This document shows positions 1-8,433 of a stretch of 64,000 nucleotides of DNA, in pieces. The notes beneath the pieces were generated by a model. It worked only from the letters and a program-made list of their open reading frames with translations. It ran no database searches and was not told where the DNA came from. This DNA comes from Dictyobacter arantiisoli. GTDB taxonomy: Bacteria > Chloroflexota > Ktedonobacteria > Ktedonobacterales > Ktedonobacteraceae. Location: the NCBI RefSeq assembly GCF_008326305.1, contig NZ_BIXY01000030.1:1-64000 (forward strand), in the 5' to 3' direction. A program made the position numbers and the translations under genes. Every line of letters starts with the position of its first letter. Position 1 is the first letter of the stretch.

Positions 1-854
1 GAAAACGATCATCACCCTCCTTTTCGTGGTAGTATATCGCAGAAAGACAGGCTCCTTCTCACCCACCTCTGCAGATACGATGAGGGAAAACAGGGCCGGG
101 TCTCGATGACGGAAAACCATACACCCTGCCTGCTGACGGAGTCTGGGTACGGATCCTGGCGTGCTTGCAAGCGTTTTTTTGCGTGCACTACCATACCGCT
201 TCATGAAGAGGAATGAAGGCAATCGGCGTTCCCCATGCTCCCTCTTTCCATTCATTTGTTGGAGTAGGTGCTCGCAGCAGGCGCCGGTGCGTCTGCGCAT
301 TTTTATTGTGGCATGCAGAAAAAGTTCTTGAGCACCTCGCATGCGAAAACTCATGCGCGAAAAATGTAGAAATCACGAGAGTCAGACATTTTGAAACAAT
401 GGCATTGCATACGCCCCCAATTCAAAAACAAAAAAGTAAGAACAAATACAGAATCTCTTTTAAGGTACTATAAGAACAGCAAGATTTGTAGCACCTTGCA
501 TTGAAAAAAGACAAAGTGCTACTATAGATAAAAAAAGATTTTGTGCAAAGGAAACGCTGTCTCATGACACATTCATCTTCCTCTTCAATTGAAATAGTCC
601 AGCCAGGACAGGGACAGGCTCTGCTTCTTGAACTTATCACTTTGCTGCAAGATGCTAAACTCATGTGTGAAGATTACGAAAGATAGGGAAGCAAACATTT
701 TGTAGAATACATGTGATACAATATGCCGTGTAGTAGTAGAAATTGTATGAAAAAATACTGTATCATACAATAGTATTGCTGTTCCTTTTAAATGTTTTTT
801 ATGTCGTTTGTTCGGCAGGATGTTGCGTTGTATGGATGATGGAGGTTGGGTACG
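1..854. other. Stretch without a convincing gene (left edge)
   Basis: I find no gene I can defend here. On the minus strand a frame is open from an ATG at 120 to the window edge (about 40 residues, beginning MVFRHRDPALF) and could be the 5' end of a gene lying outside. Its ribosome-binding site is poor, and another frame over the same bases is also open. Bases 480-760 are AT-rich and look non-coding. Confidence 0.4.
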
Positions 855-1478
855 ATGAAAAAAACAAAGGTTCAGTCCACTTTGTATGCGCTTGCTTTCT
901 ATCTGCTGGCGGGTTGGCTCATGGCCTGTGGGATCAGCACCCATGCTCAAGAAAGTAGCTGGCAGAGCAGTACACCTCGGGTACGTGCGCTGTCTACGAC
1001 ACCACCAGTTGTTCATGATGGTCCCGCGTTTCTGACGCATAGCGGCGATGGTTATACCATCAATTATCCCGCCAATTGGATCTTTAGTACAAACACCACA
1101 AATGCAGGCAATTACCAGGGAGACTATTTCACTGATCCGCTTCGCGGCTACTCTTTCCACGTCTATCCCAGCCAGGATCAAACTTCCCCATCTCAGATCC
1201 TGGATCATTTGTTGACGAGTATCCCTGGAAGTCAACTCATCGGCAAGCCAGATACAATTACGGTCAATGGTATTGTCTGGCAACAAGGGAAGGTTTTACG
1301 AACGGATATCGTGACGGGTCAGCCACTGGAAATCATCGGTTGGGTGGCAAAAAATCCTGTAGCGGCACAGCGCATTCCCTATTTTGTCTTGCATGGGGAT
1401 GGCTCTCCCACCGCTTTCGATACGGTTAACAATACTGACTTCCTGGTGATGCTACAATCATTTCACTTTACCCCTTGA
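855..1478 (+). CDS. Putative lipoprotein with PsbP-like domain
   Basis: Predicted exported protein of about 207 residues. The N-terminus is positively charged (MKKTK), followed by a hydrophobic segment ending in LMAC, a near-lipobox, so the mature protein is probably lipid-anchored on the outer face of the membrane. After a Ser/Thr-rich linker, the segment around DGYTINYPANW and the C-terminal LQSFHFTP resemble the PsbP/Mog1-like fold often seen in Chloroflexota lipoproteins of unknown role. The ATG at 855 is chosen because GGAGG lies at 841-845, 9 bases upstream. A TTG nine bases earlier overlaps that site and is less likely. It is a single-gene unit followed by a hairpin. No enzymatic motif is seen. 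Confidence 0.75.
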   Translation: MKKTKVQSTLYALAFYLLAGWLMACGISTHAQESSWQSSTPRVRALSTTPPVVHDGPAFLTHSGDGYTINYPANWIFSTNTTNAGNYQGDYFTDPLRGYSFHVYPSQDQTSPSQILDHLLTSIPGSQLIGKPDTITVNGIVWQQGKVLRTDIVTGQPLEIIGWVAKNPVAAQRIPYFVLHGDGSPTAFDTVNNTDFLVMLQSFHFTP

Positions 1479-1546
1479 TTTATCTCGGGACCACGATCGC
1501 AGAAAAAATGAAAGGATCGTAGAAAGAGTTCAGAAAAGCACTGCTC

Positions 1547-1590
1547 AAGCCAGGCCATACAGCTGTATTAAACAGCCTGTATCCTGGCTT
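1547..1590 (+). terminator. Hairpin after the lipoprotein gene
   Basis: AAGCCAGG pairs with CCTGGCTT, and the stem is extended by ATACAG/CTGTAT, giving a long stem with a small internal loop. No clean T-run follows, so termination is likely but not certain. Confidence 0.5.
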
Positions 1591-1823
1591 AGTATTTGCT
1601 GAAAAGGCGACCACAGCAGTATTCCTTTGAGCTCACTTCATAAGAAAGCTTAGGAGAGCTTTAAAAGAGGATTAATGTTTTTGTTGCATGCATCTAATCT
1701 GTATCCCTTCTCATTCCTGTAACCGTATAGTATACAGAACGGAGAAACAAAATACTTCTCCAGCTATCAAAGATTTTTCTACAATGACATAAAAAATTCG
1801 TTTCTAAAAAAAGGAGAACAGAT

Positions 1824-2123
1824 ATGTTTGCAGCTACAACACTTGCACTTGGTGCTCTTAGCCTTGGTTCTATCGTTTGGTGGTTAGTGGTTGGCCTGAT
1901 CGCAGGCGCTCTGGCAGGTCTAGTGATGCGTGGTGGCGGCTATGGCATCATCGGCGATATCGTGGTTGGTCTGGTTGGTGCGTTGGTTGGTGGCTTCCTG
2001 GCAAGTCTGATTGGCCTGGGTTCCTTCCATCTTATCGGTGAGATCATTATCGCGTTCATCGGTGCCTGTGTCTTCATCGCAATCTTGCGCGCCATTTCTG
2101 GTAGCACACGCAGCCGCGTATAA
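1824..2123 (+). CDS. GlsB/YeaQ/YmgE-family membrane protein
   Basis: Small inner-membrane protein of 99 residues with three hydrophobic glycine-rich segments (about residues 14-34, 42-63 and 69-90) and the Gly-rich 'RGGGYGIIGDIVVGLVGALVGG' type motif of the transglycosylase-associated family. Members are widespread, often stress-induced, and have no proven biochemical activity. The length is typical (80-100 residues). A clear AAAGGAG lies just upstream of the ATG. It is monocistronic, with a strong terminator beyond it. Confidence 0.9.
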   Translation: MFAATTLALGALSLGSIVWWLVVGLIAGALAGLVMRGGGYGIIGDIVVGLVGALVGGFLASLIGLGSFHLIGEIIIAFIGACVFIAILRAISGSTRSRV

Positions 2124-2183
2124 CCGCTAAAATACGCTTACGAGCACATATTCGTGAACTCTATGCCTGTGGGTATGATAAGC

Positions 2184-2229
2184 AAAAAAAAGATCCTTTC
2201 CCAATCTATCAAGGGAAAGGATCTTTTTT
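2184..2229. terminator. Strong rho-independent terminator
   Basis: AAAGATCCTTTCCC pairs perfectly with GGGAAAGGATCTTT around a 9-11 base loop. It is flanked by an A-run and a T-run, so it can act in both directions. It closes the GlsB-type gene. Confidence 0.9.
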
Positions 2230-2359
2230 GCTTACAAAGTGTTTGATTCCCATGCTCTCCGGCTCTCTATCCTTCCGGGGGATTGAGAGGAGGGGGAGTT
2301 TGCGAGGACTGTCATGCCCCCGGCATGCCTGCCATCGCGCTCCGTCATGGGCTGCCGCC

Positions 2360-2569
2360 CCATAGGTGCGAACGTAAGCGGGATTGTTAAGGGTGCAACC
2401 CTTAACCTGGGGTTCGGGGCTGTGCCCCGATCTCTCACCTCCCTCTCGCCGCCGCGCGCGGCGGCGAAGAAAAGAAGAAAAAGGGGTATTTGGGGACACC
2501 CCAAACCCCGGCAAAGGGCTGGCCGCCCTTTGCAATCCCGCTTGTAAAGCCTTACGTTCGCACCTATGG
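2360..2569 (+). mobile_element. MITE-like 210-bp palindromic element, copy 1
   Basis: The termini are perfect inverted repeats (19 bases, CCATAGGTGCGAACGTAAG and its complement). The inside is a chain of smaller hairpins: TTAAGGGT/ACCCTTAA, GGGGCTGTGCCCC, GCCGCCGCGCGCGGCGGC, GGGGTATTTGGGGACACCCC and AAAGGGCTGGCCGCCCTTT. The 10-mer GGCTGCCGCC flanks both ends (2350-2359, 2570-2579). There is no coding capacity, so any transposition would need an enzyme supplied in trans. The copy at 20610-20819 is the same sequence inverted, with one difference, and similarity extends a little beyond the flank on the right side here. Confidence 0.8.
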
Positions 2570-2677
2570 GGCTGCCGCCCCTGCACCCCGCTTTCACCCG
2601 CAAGGACGGAGAGCCTGATTCCCGTGCTCTCCACGATCTCTGTGCATGAGTTTTCGCACCAAGGTGTTCAAAACAGT

Positions 2678-2730
2678 TTTTAGTGTGGTACAGGAAAGGT
2701 GCAGTGCACCTTTCCTGTACCACACTAAAA
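2678..2730. repeat. Perfect 53-bp palindrome
   Basis: Two 26-base arms (left arm starts TTTTAGTGTGG, right arm ends CCACACTAAAA) are exact reverse complements around a single central G at 2704. It lies about 60 bp past the stop of the minus-strand fbiC gene. It could act as a transcription terminator or a protein-binding site, though neither side has a proper U-run. Confidence 0.85.
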
Positions 2731-2792
2731 GAAGAACTCAAGATCTAGCTCAATATAAAAAGTAGGATTACCAGGCAGGCACTCCAGATCAA

Positions 2793-5231
2793 TCAGGTGC
2801 GCGAATAGCGTTTGCTTGGTGTCAGGACAATTGGTTGTAATTCGGGAGCGATGAAAGCGGTATGGTGCCTCTCAACGGGCGCTGACCGATAAAGCGTGGT
2901 ACGCTGTAAGGGTATACGACCGATTTCTTTGATCAAAGCCTCCATCTGGGCAGGAGGAAGTTCCTGGCCAAATTCTCCACCGGCGGCGCGGGTGATGCTT
3001 TCATTCATGAGCGTGCCACCAATGTCATTTCCGCCTGCTTCAAGCACGGTCTGTACACCTTCTTTTCCCATTTTGACCCAGGAGACCTGGATGTTGGTGA
3101 TGACAGGATAGAGTACGAGTCTGGCGACTGCATGCATGAGGACTGCTTCACGAAAAGTCGGCCCCTGACGCGCTCGTCCTTTCCAGAACATGGGTGCTTC
3201 CATATGGACAAAAGGCAGGGGAACAAATTCTGTGAAGCCTCCTGTGCGCTCCTGTAGAGCTTTGATACGCAGTAAGTGTCGCGCCCAATGCTTTGGTTGC
3301 TCGACATGTCCATACATGATTGTCGAGGTGGTGCGCAGACCGATCTTATGCGCCTCTTCCATCACATACAGCCACTGGTCGGTCTTGAGCTTGTCGGGAC
3401 AAATGATGGCGCGCACCTCATCATCCAGAATCTCAGCGGCAGTACCGGGCAGGGTGCTCAGGCCAGCCTCTTTGAGCTGCTTGAGCAGTTCCGGTACAGT
3501 GATGCCAAGGGTTTGTGCTCCCTGCCAGACTTCAAGCGGCGAGAAGGCATGGATGTGCATATCCGGTAGCACGTCTTTAATGGCACGGCACATCTTGAGA
3601 TAGGTGTCACCAGTGTATTCTGGATGAATGCCGCCCTGCATACATACTTCCGTCGCCCCTCGGTCCCACGCTTCCTGAGCTCGCCGTACAACCTCTTCCA
3701 ACGCCAGATCGTAGGGCATGCCGCGCAAATTTTCGCTGAGCTTTCCTTTGGAGAAGGCGCAGAACTGGCAATGGAAGTAGCAGATGTTCGTATAGTTAAT
3801 GTTACGGTTGACAACATAGGAGACGACCTCTCCACTGACACGTTTGCGCAGTTCGTTTGCCGCTCGACACACAGCCGTATATTCATCCCCACGTGCTTCG
3901 AAAAGACGGACTATCTCAGCCTCGTTTAGCGGCTCCGCCTGCATACATTTTGCCAGCAGAGCTTTGATTTCGTCCGACACCCGGCTCTCCTGATAGCTCA
4001 CCCCATGAATGGTCTGGCGGCTATAGGCTTCAGGAATAGCAACCGCTTCACCCGGGGCCCAGGCTTCGACACGGGCCAGACCCTCACTATCGCTCAGCTT
4101 GAGGACCGCAGGAGCCATCTGTGCATCCTGCCAGAGATTATTCTGCTGGATGTAGCTGGGATAGACAGCCAGACGTTCAACCAGTTGCTTGCCTGCCAAC
4201 GCGGTCTGATCAGCCAATTCCTGTAGATGAGGCCAGCGCGCCTCTGGATTGACATGGTCCGGCGTGACCGGTGAGATACCACCCCAATCGTTGAGACCAG
4301 CTCCAACCAGTTGCGCATAGGTGCCTGGACTGAGATTAGGCGGAGCCTGGATATTCATGGAGGCCCCAAAGATGATGCGCGTGATAGCCAGTGTCCAGAG
4401 CAGATCAGCAAGATCAGGTTCCGGGGCCTCGGCCATCTTCGTATCCGGCTTGGCACGGAAATTTTGGATGATCAACTCCTGAATATGTCCATAACGTTGA
4501 TGAAGTGCGCGTAAAGCTAACAGGGACTCAATACGTTCCCGCCGCGTTTCACCAATACCGATCAGAATGCCAGTGGTGAAAGGGATATGGAGTTCACCAG
4601 CCAGACGGATGGTTTCCAGACGCACTGCGGGCCGCTTATCCGGCGATCCATAATGCGGTCCTCCCCGTTCGCAGAGCCGCTCTGACGCGCTCTCTAACAT
4701 GATACCTTGCGAGGCCGAGACACGACGTAACGTGCTCAGATCGTCAACCGTCAATATCCCGGGATTCATATGTGGAAGCAGTCCGGTTTCACGCCAGACC
4801 AGTTCTGCCATCGCCGCCAGATACGCAATAGTGGTTGGATATCCCAGCTCGTCCAGTTCGCGCCGCGCAGCCTTATAGCGCAACTCGGGCTTATCGCCCA
4901 ATGTAAAGAGCGCCTCCTTACAGCCAGCTTCTACGCCTGCCCGTGCGATAGCCAGGATTTCTTCACTATTGAGGTACACGCGCTGTCCGGGACGCGGAGG
5001 ATGCGCGAATGTACAATAATGACAGACATCTCGACAAAGCTGAGTCAGGGGAATAAAGACTTTACGTGAGTAAGAAATACGATTGCTATGACCTCTATCG
5101 CGCAATTGAGCCGCTGCCGCCAACAGCGCCGGGAGATCACACATATCGTGTAACGCAAGTGCGTCTTCATCAGAGAGCAAGCTACCACGGAGAATATCAT
5201 CCAATCTATCAGCCAGTACGATAATTTTCAA
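2793..5231 (-). CDS. fbiC: FO synthase, CofG-CofH fusion
   Basis: Bifunctional radical-SAM enzyme of 812 residues that makes the deazaflavin chromophore FO of coenzyme F420 from tyrosine and the ribityl pyrimidine intermediate of riboflavin synthesis. Both [4Fe-4S]/SAM motifs are present: C66-x3-C70-x2-C73 (CRDVCHYC, CofG half) and C484-x3-C488-x2-C491 (CYFHCQFC, CofH half). The length matches other FbiC proteins. The likely start is TTG at 5231, with AAAGGG eight bases upstream; there is no better ATG nearby. No other F420 gene (cofC, cofD, fbiB-like) is adjacent, so the pathway must be dispersed. Confidence 0.95.
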   Translation of the reverse strand: MKIIVLADRLDDILRGSLLSDEDALALHDMCDLPALLAAAAQLRDRGHSNRISYSRKVFIPLTQLCRDVCHYCTFAHPPRPGQRVYLNSEEILAIARAGVEAGCKEALFTLGDKPELRYKAARRELDELGYPTTIAYLAAMAELVWRETGLLPHMNPGILTVDDLSTLRRVSASQGIMLESASERLCERGGPHYGSPDKRPAVRLETIRLAGELHIPFTTGILIGIGETRRERIESLLALRALHQRYGHIQELIIQNFRAKPDTKMAEAPEPDLADLLWTLAITRIIFGASMNIQAPPNLSPGTYAQLVGAGLNDWGGISPVTPDHVNPEARWPHLQELADQTALAGKQLVERLAVYPSYIQQNNLWQDAQMAPAVLKLSDSEGLARVEAWAPGEAVAIPEAYSRQTIHGVSYQESRVSDEIKALLAKCMQAEPLNEAEIVRLFEARGDEYTAVCRAANELRKRVSGEVVSYVVNRNINYTNICYFHCQFCAFSKGKLSENLRGMPYDLALEEVVRRAQEAWDRGATEVCMQGGIHPEYTGDTYLKMCRAIKDVLPDMHIHAFSPLEVWQGAQTLGITVPELLKQLKEAGLSTLPGTAAEILDDEVRAIICPDKLKTDQWLYVMEEAHKIGLRTTSTIMYGHVEQPKHWARHLLRIKALQERTGGFTEFVPLPFVHMEAPMFWKGRARQGPTFREAVLMHAVARLVLYPVITNIQVSWVKMGKEGVQTVLEAGGNDIGGTLMNESITRAAGGEFGQELPPAQMEALIKEIGRIPLQRTTLYRSAPVERHHTAFIAPELQPIVLTPSKRYSRT

Positions 5232-5587
5232 GTCTGTACCCTTTCAAACCAACCTCAAAAAGCCTGTTAGCAGAAAAACCAATGGTCGCGCTAAAAACGC
5301 TTAGAATCGTCTGCAAACTTAACAGGGAAGTAACACATATTACAGGTTTGTAACACGATAAAAAAGACTTAAATACTCTAAGATTAAGTGTAGTAGCTAA
5401 GAAAATGTTTGTCAATGTTCACATCAAAAAACCAAAAGCCCTAGTGATGTTACTTCTGTGTTCAAATAGGCGATAAAATATGATACAGTTTACTCAGCAG
5501 AGAGCATGCAAAACGTAGTAAGATAGAGTTACAGAACAGAGAGCCTCCAAGTCAGTCAGGCACAAATTCACATAGAGATGAGTATAT
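5232..5587. promoter_or_regulatory. Divergent intergenic region fbiC / YYY-family gene
   Basis: This 356-bp AT-rich gap must hold promoters for both divergent genes. GTAACA occurs twice within 25 bases (about 5331 and 5350), next to a related TTACAGG. I see no clear sigma-70 hexamer pair and no hairpin. Confidence 0.35.
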
Positions 5588-8086
5588 ATGTTTGAGTTAT
5601 TTCAAATGTGGGCGCTAGTTGAAGTTTTGGGCATTGCCTTCTTGCCGCTCACCATCACCATTTTTCGCAATATGCCAGATCGCGGCTGGGCCTGGGGCAA
5701 AGCACTCGCCATCCTGATTGTATCATTTTGCGTCTGGTTTCCCCTGATGGTTCTGCACTTTTTGCCATTCAACCAGTTTTTTATTTTTGGCGTCGTATTC
5801 GTCCTGCTGCTACTGAATGGGATCGGCTTTTTTCGCACACGCCATACATTGGTACAGCTTATCCGCTCACAGAAAGGCTATATCATTGCCAGTGAGCTAC
5901 TCTTCCTGCTTATGGTCGCGTTGCTCGGCTGGCTGCGTTCCTTTGGACCAGAAATTACGTCCTATGAGCGCTTTATGGATGAGGGATTTCTGGCTTCGAT
6001 TATGCGTAGCCAGCACTTTCCACCCTCCGATATGTGGTATGCAGGCTCCTCAATCAACTATTACTATTACGCGCACTACATCATAGCAGTACTGGCAAAA
6101 CTGCTGGGGCAGATCCCTTCGGTGGCCTTTAATACAGGGATCAGCCTGCTCTATGGACTGGTAGCGGTGAGCCTATTTGGCGTGACGTGCAATCTGATTG
6201 CCTGGTCACGACAACGGCGCAAACAGGCTCAGGCAATTGTCATAACGACCCCCGACGTGAACATCAGCGAGGAACCAAAAACGTATCCAACCCACAAAGC
6301 CCTGCTCTTTGGAATTCCCTTTGGACTGCTGACAGTCGCGATGGCCCTGATGTTTGGCAATCTGGCTTCCACACTCCAATATTTCGCAGAGCACAATACT
6401 CCCGCAGGCTATGATTGGTTCGGTGCCTCGCGCATTATTCCTAAGACGATTAATGAGTTCCCGGCCTTTAGCTTTCTGCTTTCAGACTTCCACGCCCATG
6501 TCCTCTCCTTGCCCTTCACGATCCTGGCGATTGGCTTCGCCTTCAATTTTCTGCTGGAACCAGAGGGACAGGGGATATACGCCTATGGACGCGGTTGGCG
6601 TCTACCGCTGACTCTGTTCTGCGTGGCCCTCTCGGTAGGTGGGTTATTCGTGATGAATGGCTGGGATCTTCCAACCTATCTGCTCTTGATTGTTGTTTGT
6701 CTGGTGGTACAGCAGTGGTTTAGCCATGAAAAAGTCATCAGTGCGAAGCTGATTGGGGATGTTCTATTGGCGGTGCTTCCGCTGGCTGTGCTGGCCTTTC
6801 TCTGCTATAGCCCGTTCTTTTTTACCTTTAGCTCGCCATCCCAGGGTGTTGGTTTCACGTCATTACAGGATCGCTCAACGTTACGCTATGAACTCCTGAT
6901 TTACGCCCTGTTCGCTTTTGTCTTTCTCTCACTCCTCTTCAGCAATATGCTGGCCCGTCTGATTACTCCGGTGCCTGCGATCAGTGGCGCATCTGGTGAG
7001 GAAAATGAGCTACAAGAACTGACAGCCGTCGAGGAGACAACAGAAGAGGAAACAATAACATCCCAGATTGAGGAACGTAAAGGAGAGGGATTGATCTCCT
7101 GGTCGTTTGTGGGAACGTTGACTGGTCTGGGCTTTATTGTCATCGGCCTGCTCTTCCAACTCTTCAGCCCACAAAATGCTACCTGGTTTGTGACGCTGGG
7201 TATTACGCTGACAGCGCTGGCAATCGTGATTGAGAATATCCATGATCGCGGCTACGCCTTTACGCTCTTCCTGGGCGCGCTGGCCTTTGGATTGATCGCC
7301 GCCTGCGAAGTGGTGTTCCTGCGCGATGTCTTTGCGGATAACGTTCCACGCATGAATACGGTCTTTAAATTCTACTTCCAGGCCTGGATCTTGCTCTCGA
7401 TTGCCTGTGGGACGGGACTTTTCTACATCATCGAGAATGTACGCGTGAGCAACGTTCTCTCAGCCCGGATGCGTGCTCTACGGTCTGTACTCGCAGGAGG
7501 CAAAATTATCTGGAGCGCCTGCTTGTTAATTCTGGTCGCGGCATCCTGCATCTATCCTATCTTTGCCCCCTATTACCGCTTCGTACAATACAGTCCTATC
7601 ACCCATCAGGTCGGGATGTTTCGATCCAATAATCTGGACGGCATGACGTATTTGAAGGATGATCAGGCGCTGGCCGGTGATTACGATGCGATCCGCTGGC
7701 TGAATGCGCACATTTCTGGCACACCTGTGATTACTGAGGCAGTCGGTGATGATTATACTAATTATGCACGTATCTCTGCCTTTACCGGCCTGCCTACGAT
7801 CATGGGTTGGGTGGGACATGAGTATCAATGGCGCGTCACGTGGTATAACAAGAGTAGCACCAACGCGGCGGATTTCAATAATCGTAAAAATGATGTCAAC
7901 CAGATCTATTCCGATCCGAATGAACAGCGAGTGTTGAGTACGATGGCTCGCTATCATGTCCAGTATGTTTATGTGGGTATGCTTGAGCGGAGCACCTATA
8001 CCGGCGCTAATCTCAATCGCTTTGCTAGTTTTATGAACACAGTCTATCAAGCGAACGGCGTAACCATTTATCAAGTGAAAGCATAG
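5588..8086 (+). CDS. Polytopic membrane protein, Chlor_Arch_YYY / DUF2298 family
   Basis: Very hydrophobic protein of 832 residues with many predicted membrane helices. The diagnostic SSINYYYYAHYIIAVL segment lies near residue 160, the Tyr run for which the Chloroflexi/archaeal YYY family is named. An acidic, hydrophilic loop (about residues 470-500, rich in Glu) interrupts the helices. The extracytoplasmic C-terminal part (about residue 690 onwards) contains ITEAVGDDYTNYARIS. The family resembles GT-C type glycosyltransferases in layout, so a lipid-linked sugar transfer role is plausible, but the substrate is unknown. The ribosome-binding site before the ATG is weak. Confidence 0.88.
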   Translation: MFELFQMWALVEVLGIAFLPLTITIFRNMPDRGWAWGKALAILIVSFCVWFPLMVLHFLPFNQFFIFGVVFVLLLLNGIGFFRTRHTLVQLIRSQKGYIIASELLFLLMVALLGWLRSFGPEITSYERFMDEGFLASIMRSQHFPPSDMWYAGSSINYYYYAHYIIAVLAKLLGQIPSVAFNTGISLLYGLVAVSLFGVTCNLIAWSRQRRKQAQAIVITTPDVNISEEPKTYPTHKALLFGIPFGLLTVAMALMFGNLASTLQYFAEHNTPAGYDWFGASRIIPKTINEFPAFSFLLSDFHAHVLSLPFTILAIGFAFNFLLEPEGQGIYAYGRGWRLPLTLFCVALSVGGLFVMNGWDLPTYLLLIVVCLVVQQWFSHEKVISAKLIGDVLLAVLPLAVLAFLCYSPFFFTFSSPSQGVGFTSLQDRSTLRYELLIYALFAFVFLSLLFSNMLARLITPVPAISGASGEENELQELTAVEETTEEETITSQIEERKGEGLISWSFVGTLTGLGFIVIGLLFQLFSPQNATWFVTLGITLTALAIVIENIHDRGYAFTLFLGALAFGLIAACEVVFLRDVFADNVPRMNTVFKFYFQAWILLSIACGTGLFYIIENVRVSNVLSARMRALRSVLAGGKIIWSACLLILVAASCIYPIFAPYYRFVQYSPITHQVGMFRSNNLDGMTYLKDDQALAGDYDAIRWLNAHISGTPVITEAVGDDYTNYARISAFTGLPTIMGWVGHEYQWRVTWYNKSSTNAADFNNRKNDVNQIYSDPNEQRVLSTMARYHVQYVYVGMLERSTYTGANLNRFASFMNTVYQANGVTIYQVKA

Positions 8087-8243
8087 CATCGCAGGTAGTA
8101 TCCAGCGACGCACATAGCCCACTTACAGTGGATCAGGAATAGTTTTGCAGGTAGCGAAAAGTTTATTTTCTCAAATAAGCTTCTCGTACAATGCTGCCTG
8201 GTGAATATCCACATCCACGCAGAGAGTTGCTAAGGGACTCACC

Positions 8244-8328
8244 CCATAGGTGCGAACAGAAGCAGGATTGTTAAGGGCTGGCCGCCCTTTGCAATCCCGC
8301 TTGAAAAGCCTTAAGTCCGCGCCTATGG
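8244..8328 (+). mobile_element. 85-bp deleted relative of the palindromic element, with target duplication
   Basis: It begins CCATAGGTGCG and ends CGCCTATGG, matching the termini of the 210-bp copies. The centre is deleted, joining GGGATTGTTAAGGG-type sequence directly to GGCCGCCCTTTGCAATCCCGC. The 9-mer GGACTCACC abuts both ends (8235-8243 and 8329-8337) and is unrelated to the flanks of the other copies, which is what a target-site duplication looks like. Confidence 0.8.
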
Positions 8329-8433
8329 GGACTCACCCGGGTCGGACAGCTTCCCAAAAAGTGTCTATGACGAGGTATATATAACGTGTAAGGTTTAGAG
8401 GATTGTTATTTGTGTGTGTTGAGGTTATGTTAT

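Noticed and set aside
585-1286. Minus-strand frame of 233 codons
   Set aside because: It is antisense to the lipoprotein gene, has no ribosome-binding site and no protein-like pattern.
2209-2741. Several open frames of 77-169 codons around the first palindromic element
   Set aside because: They translate GC-rich hairpin sequence in all frames; the same translations appear at the second copy of the element.
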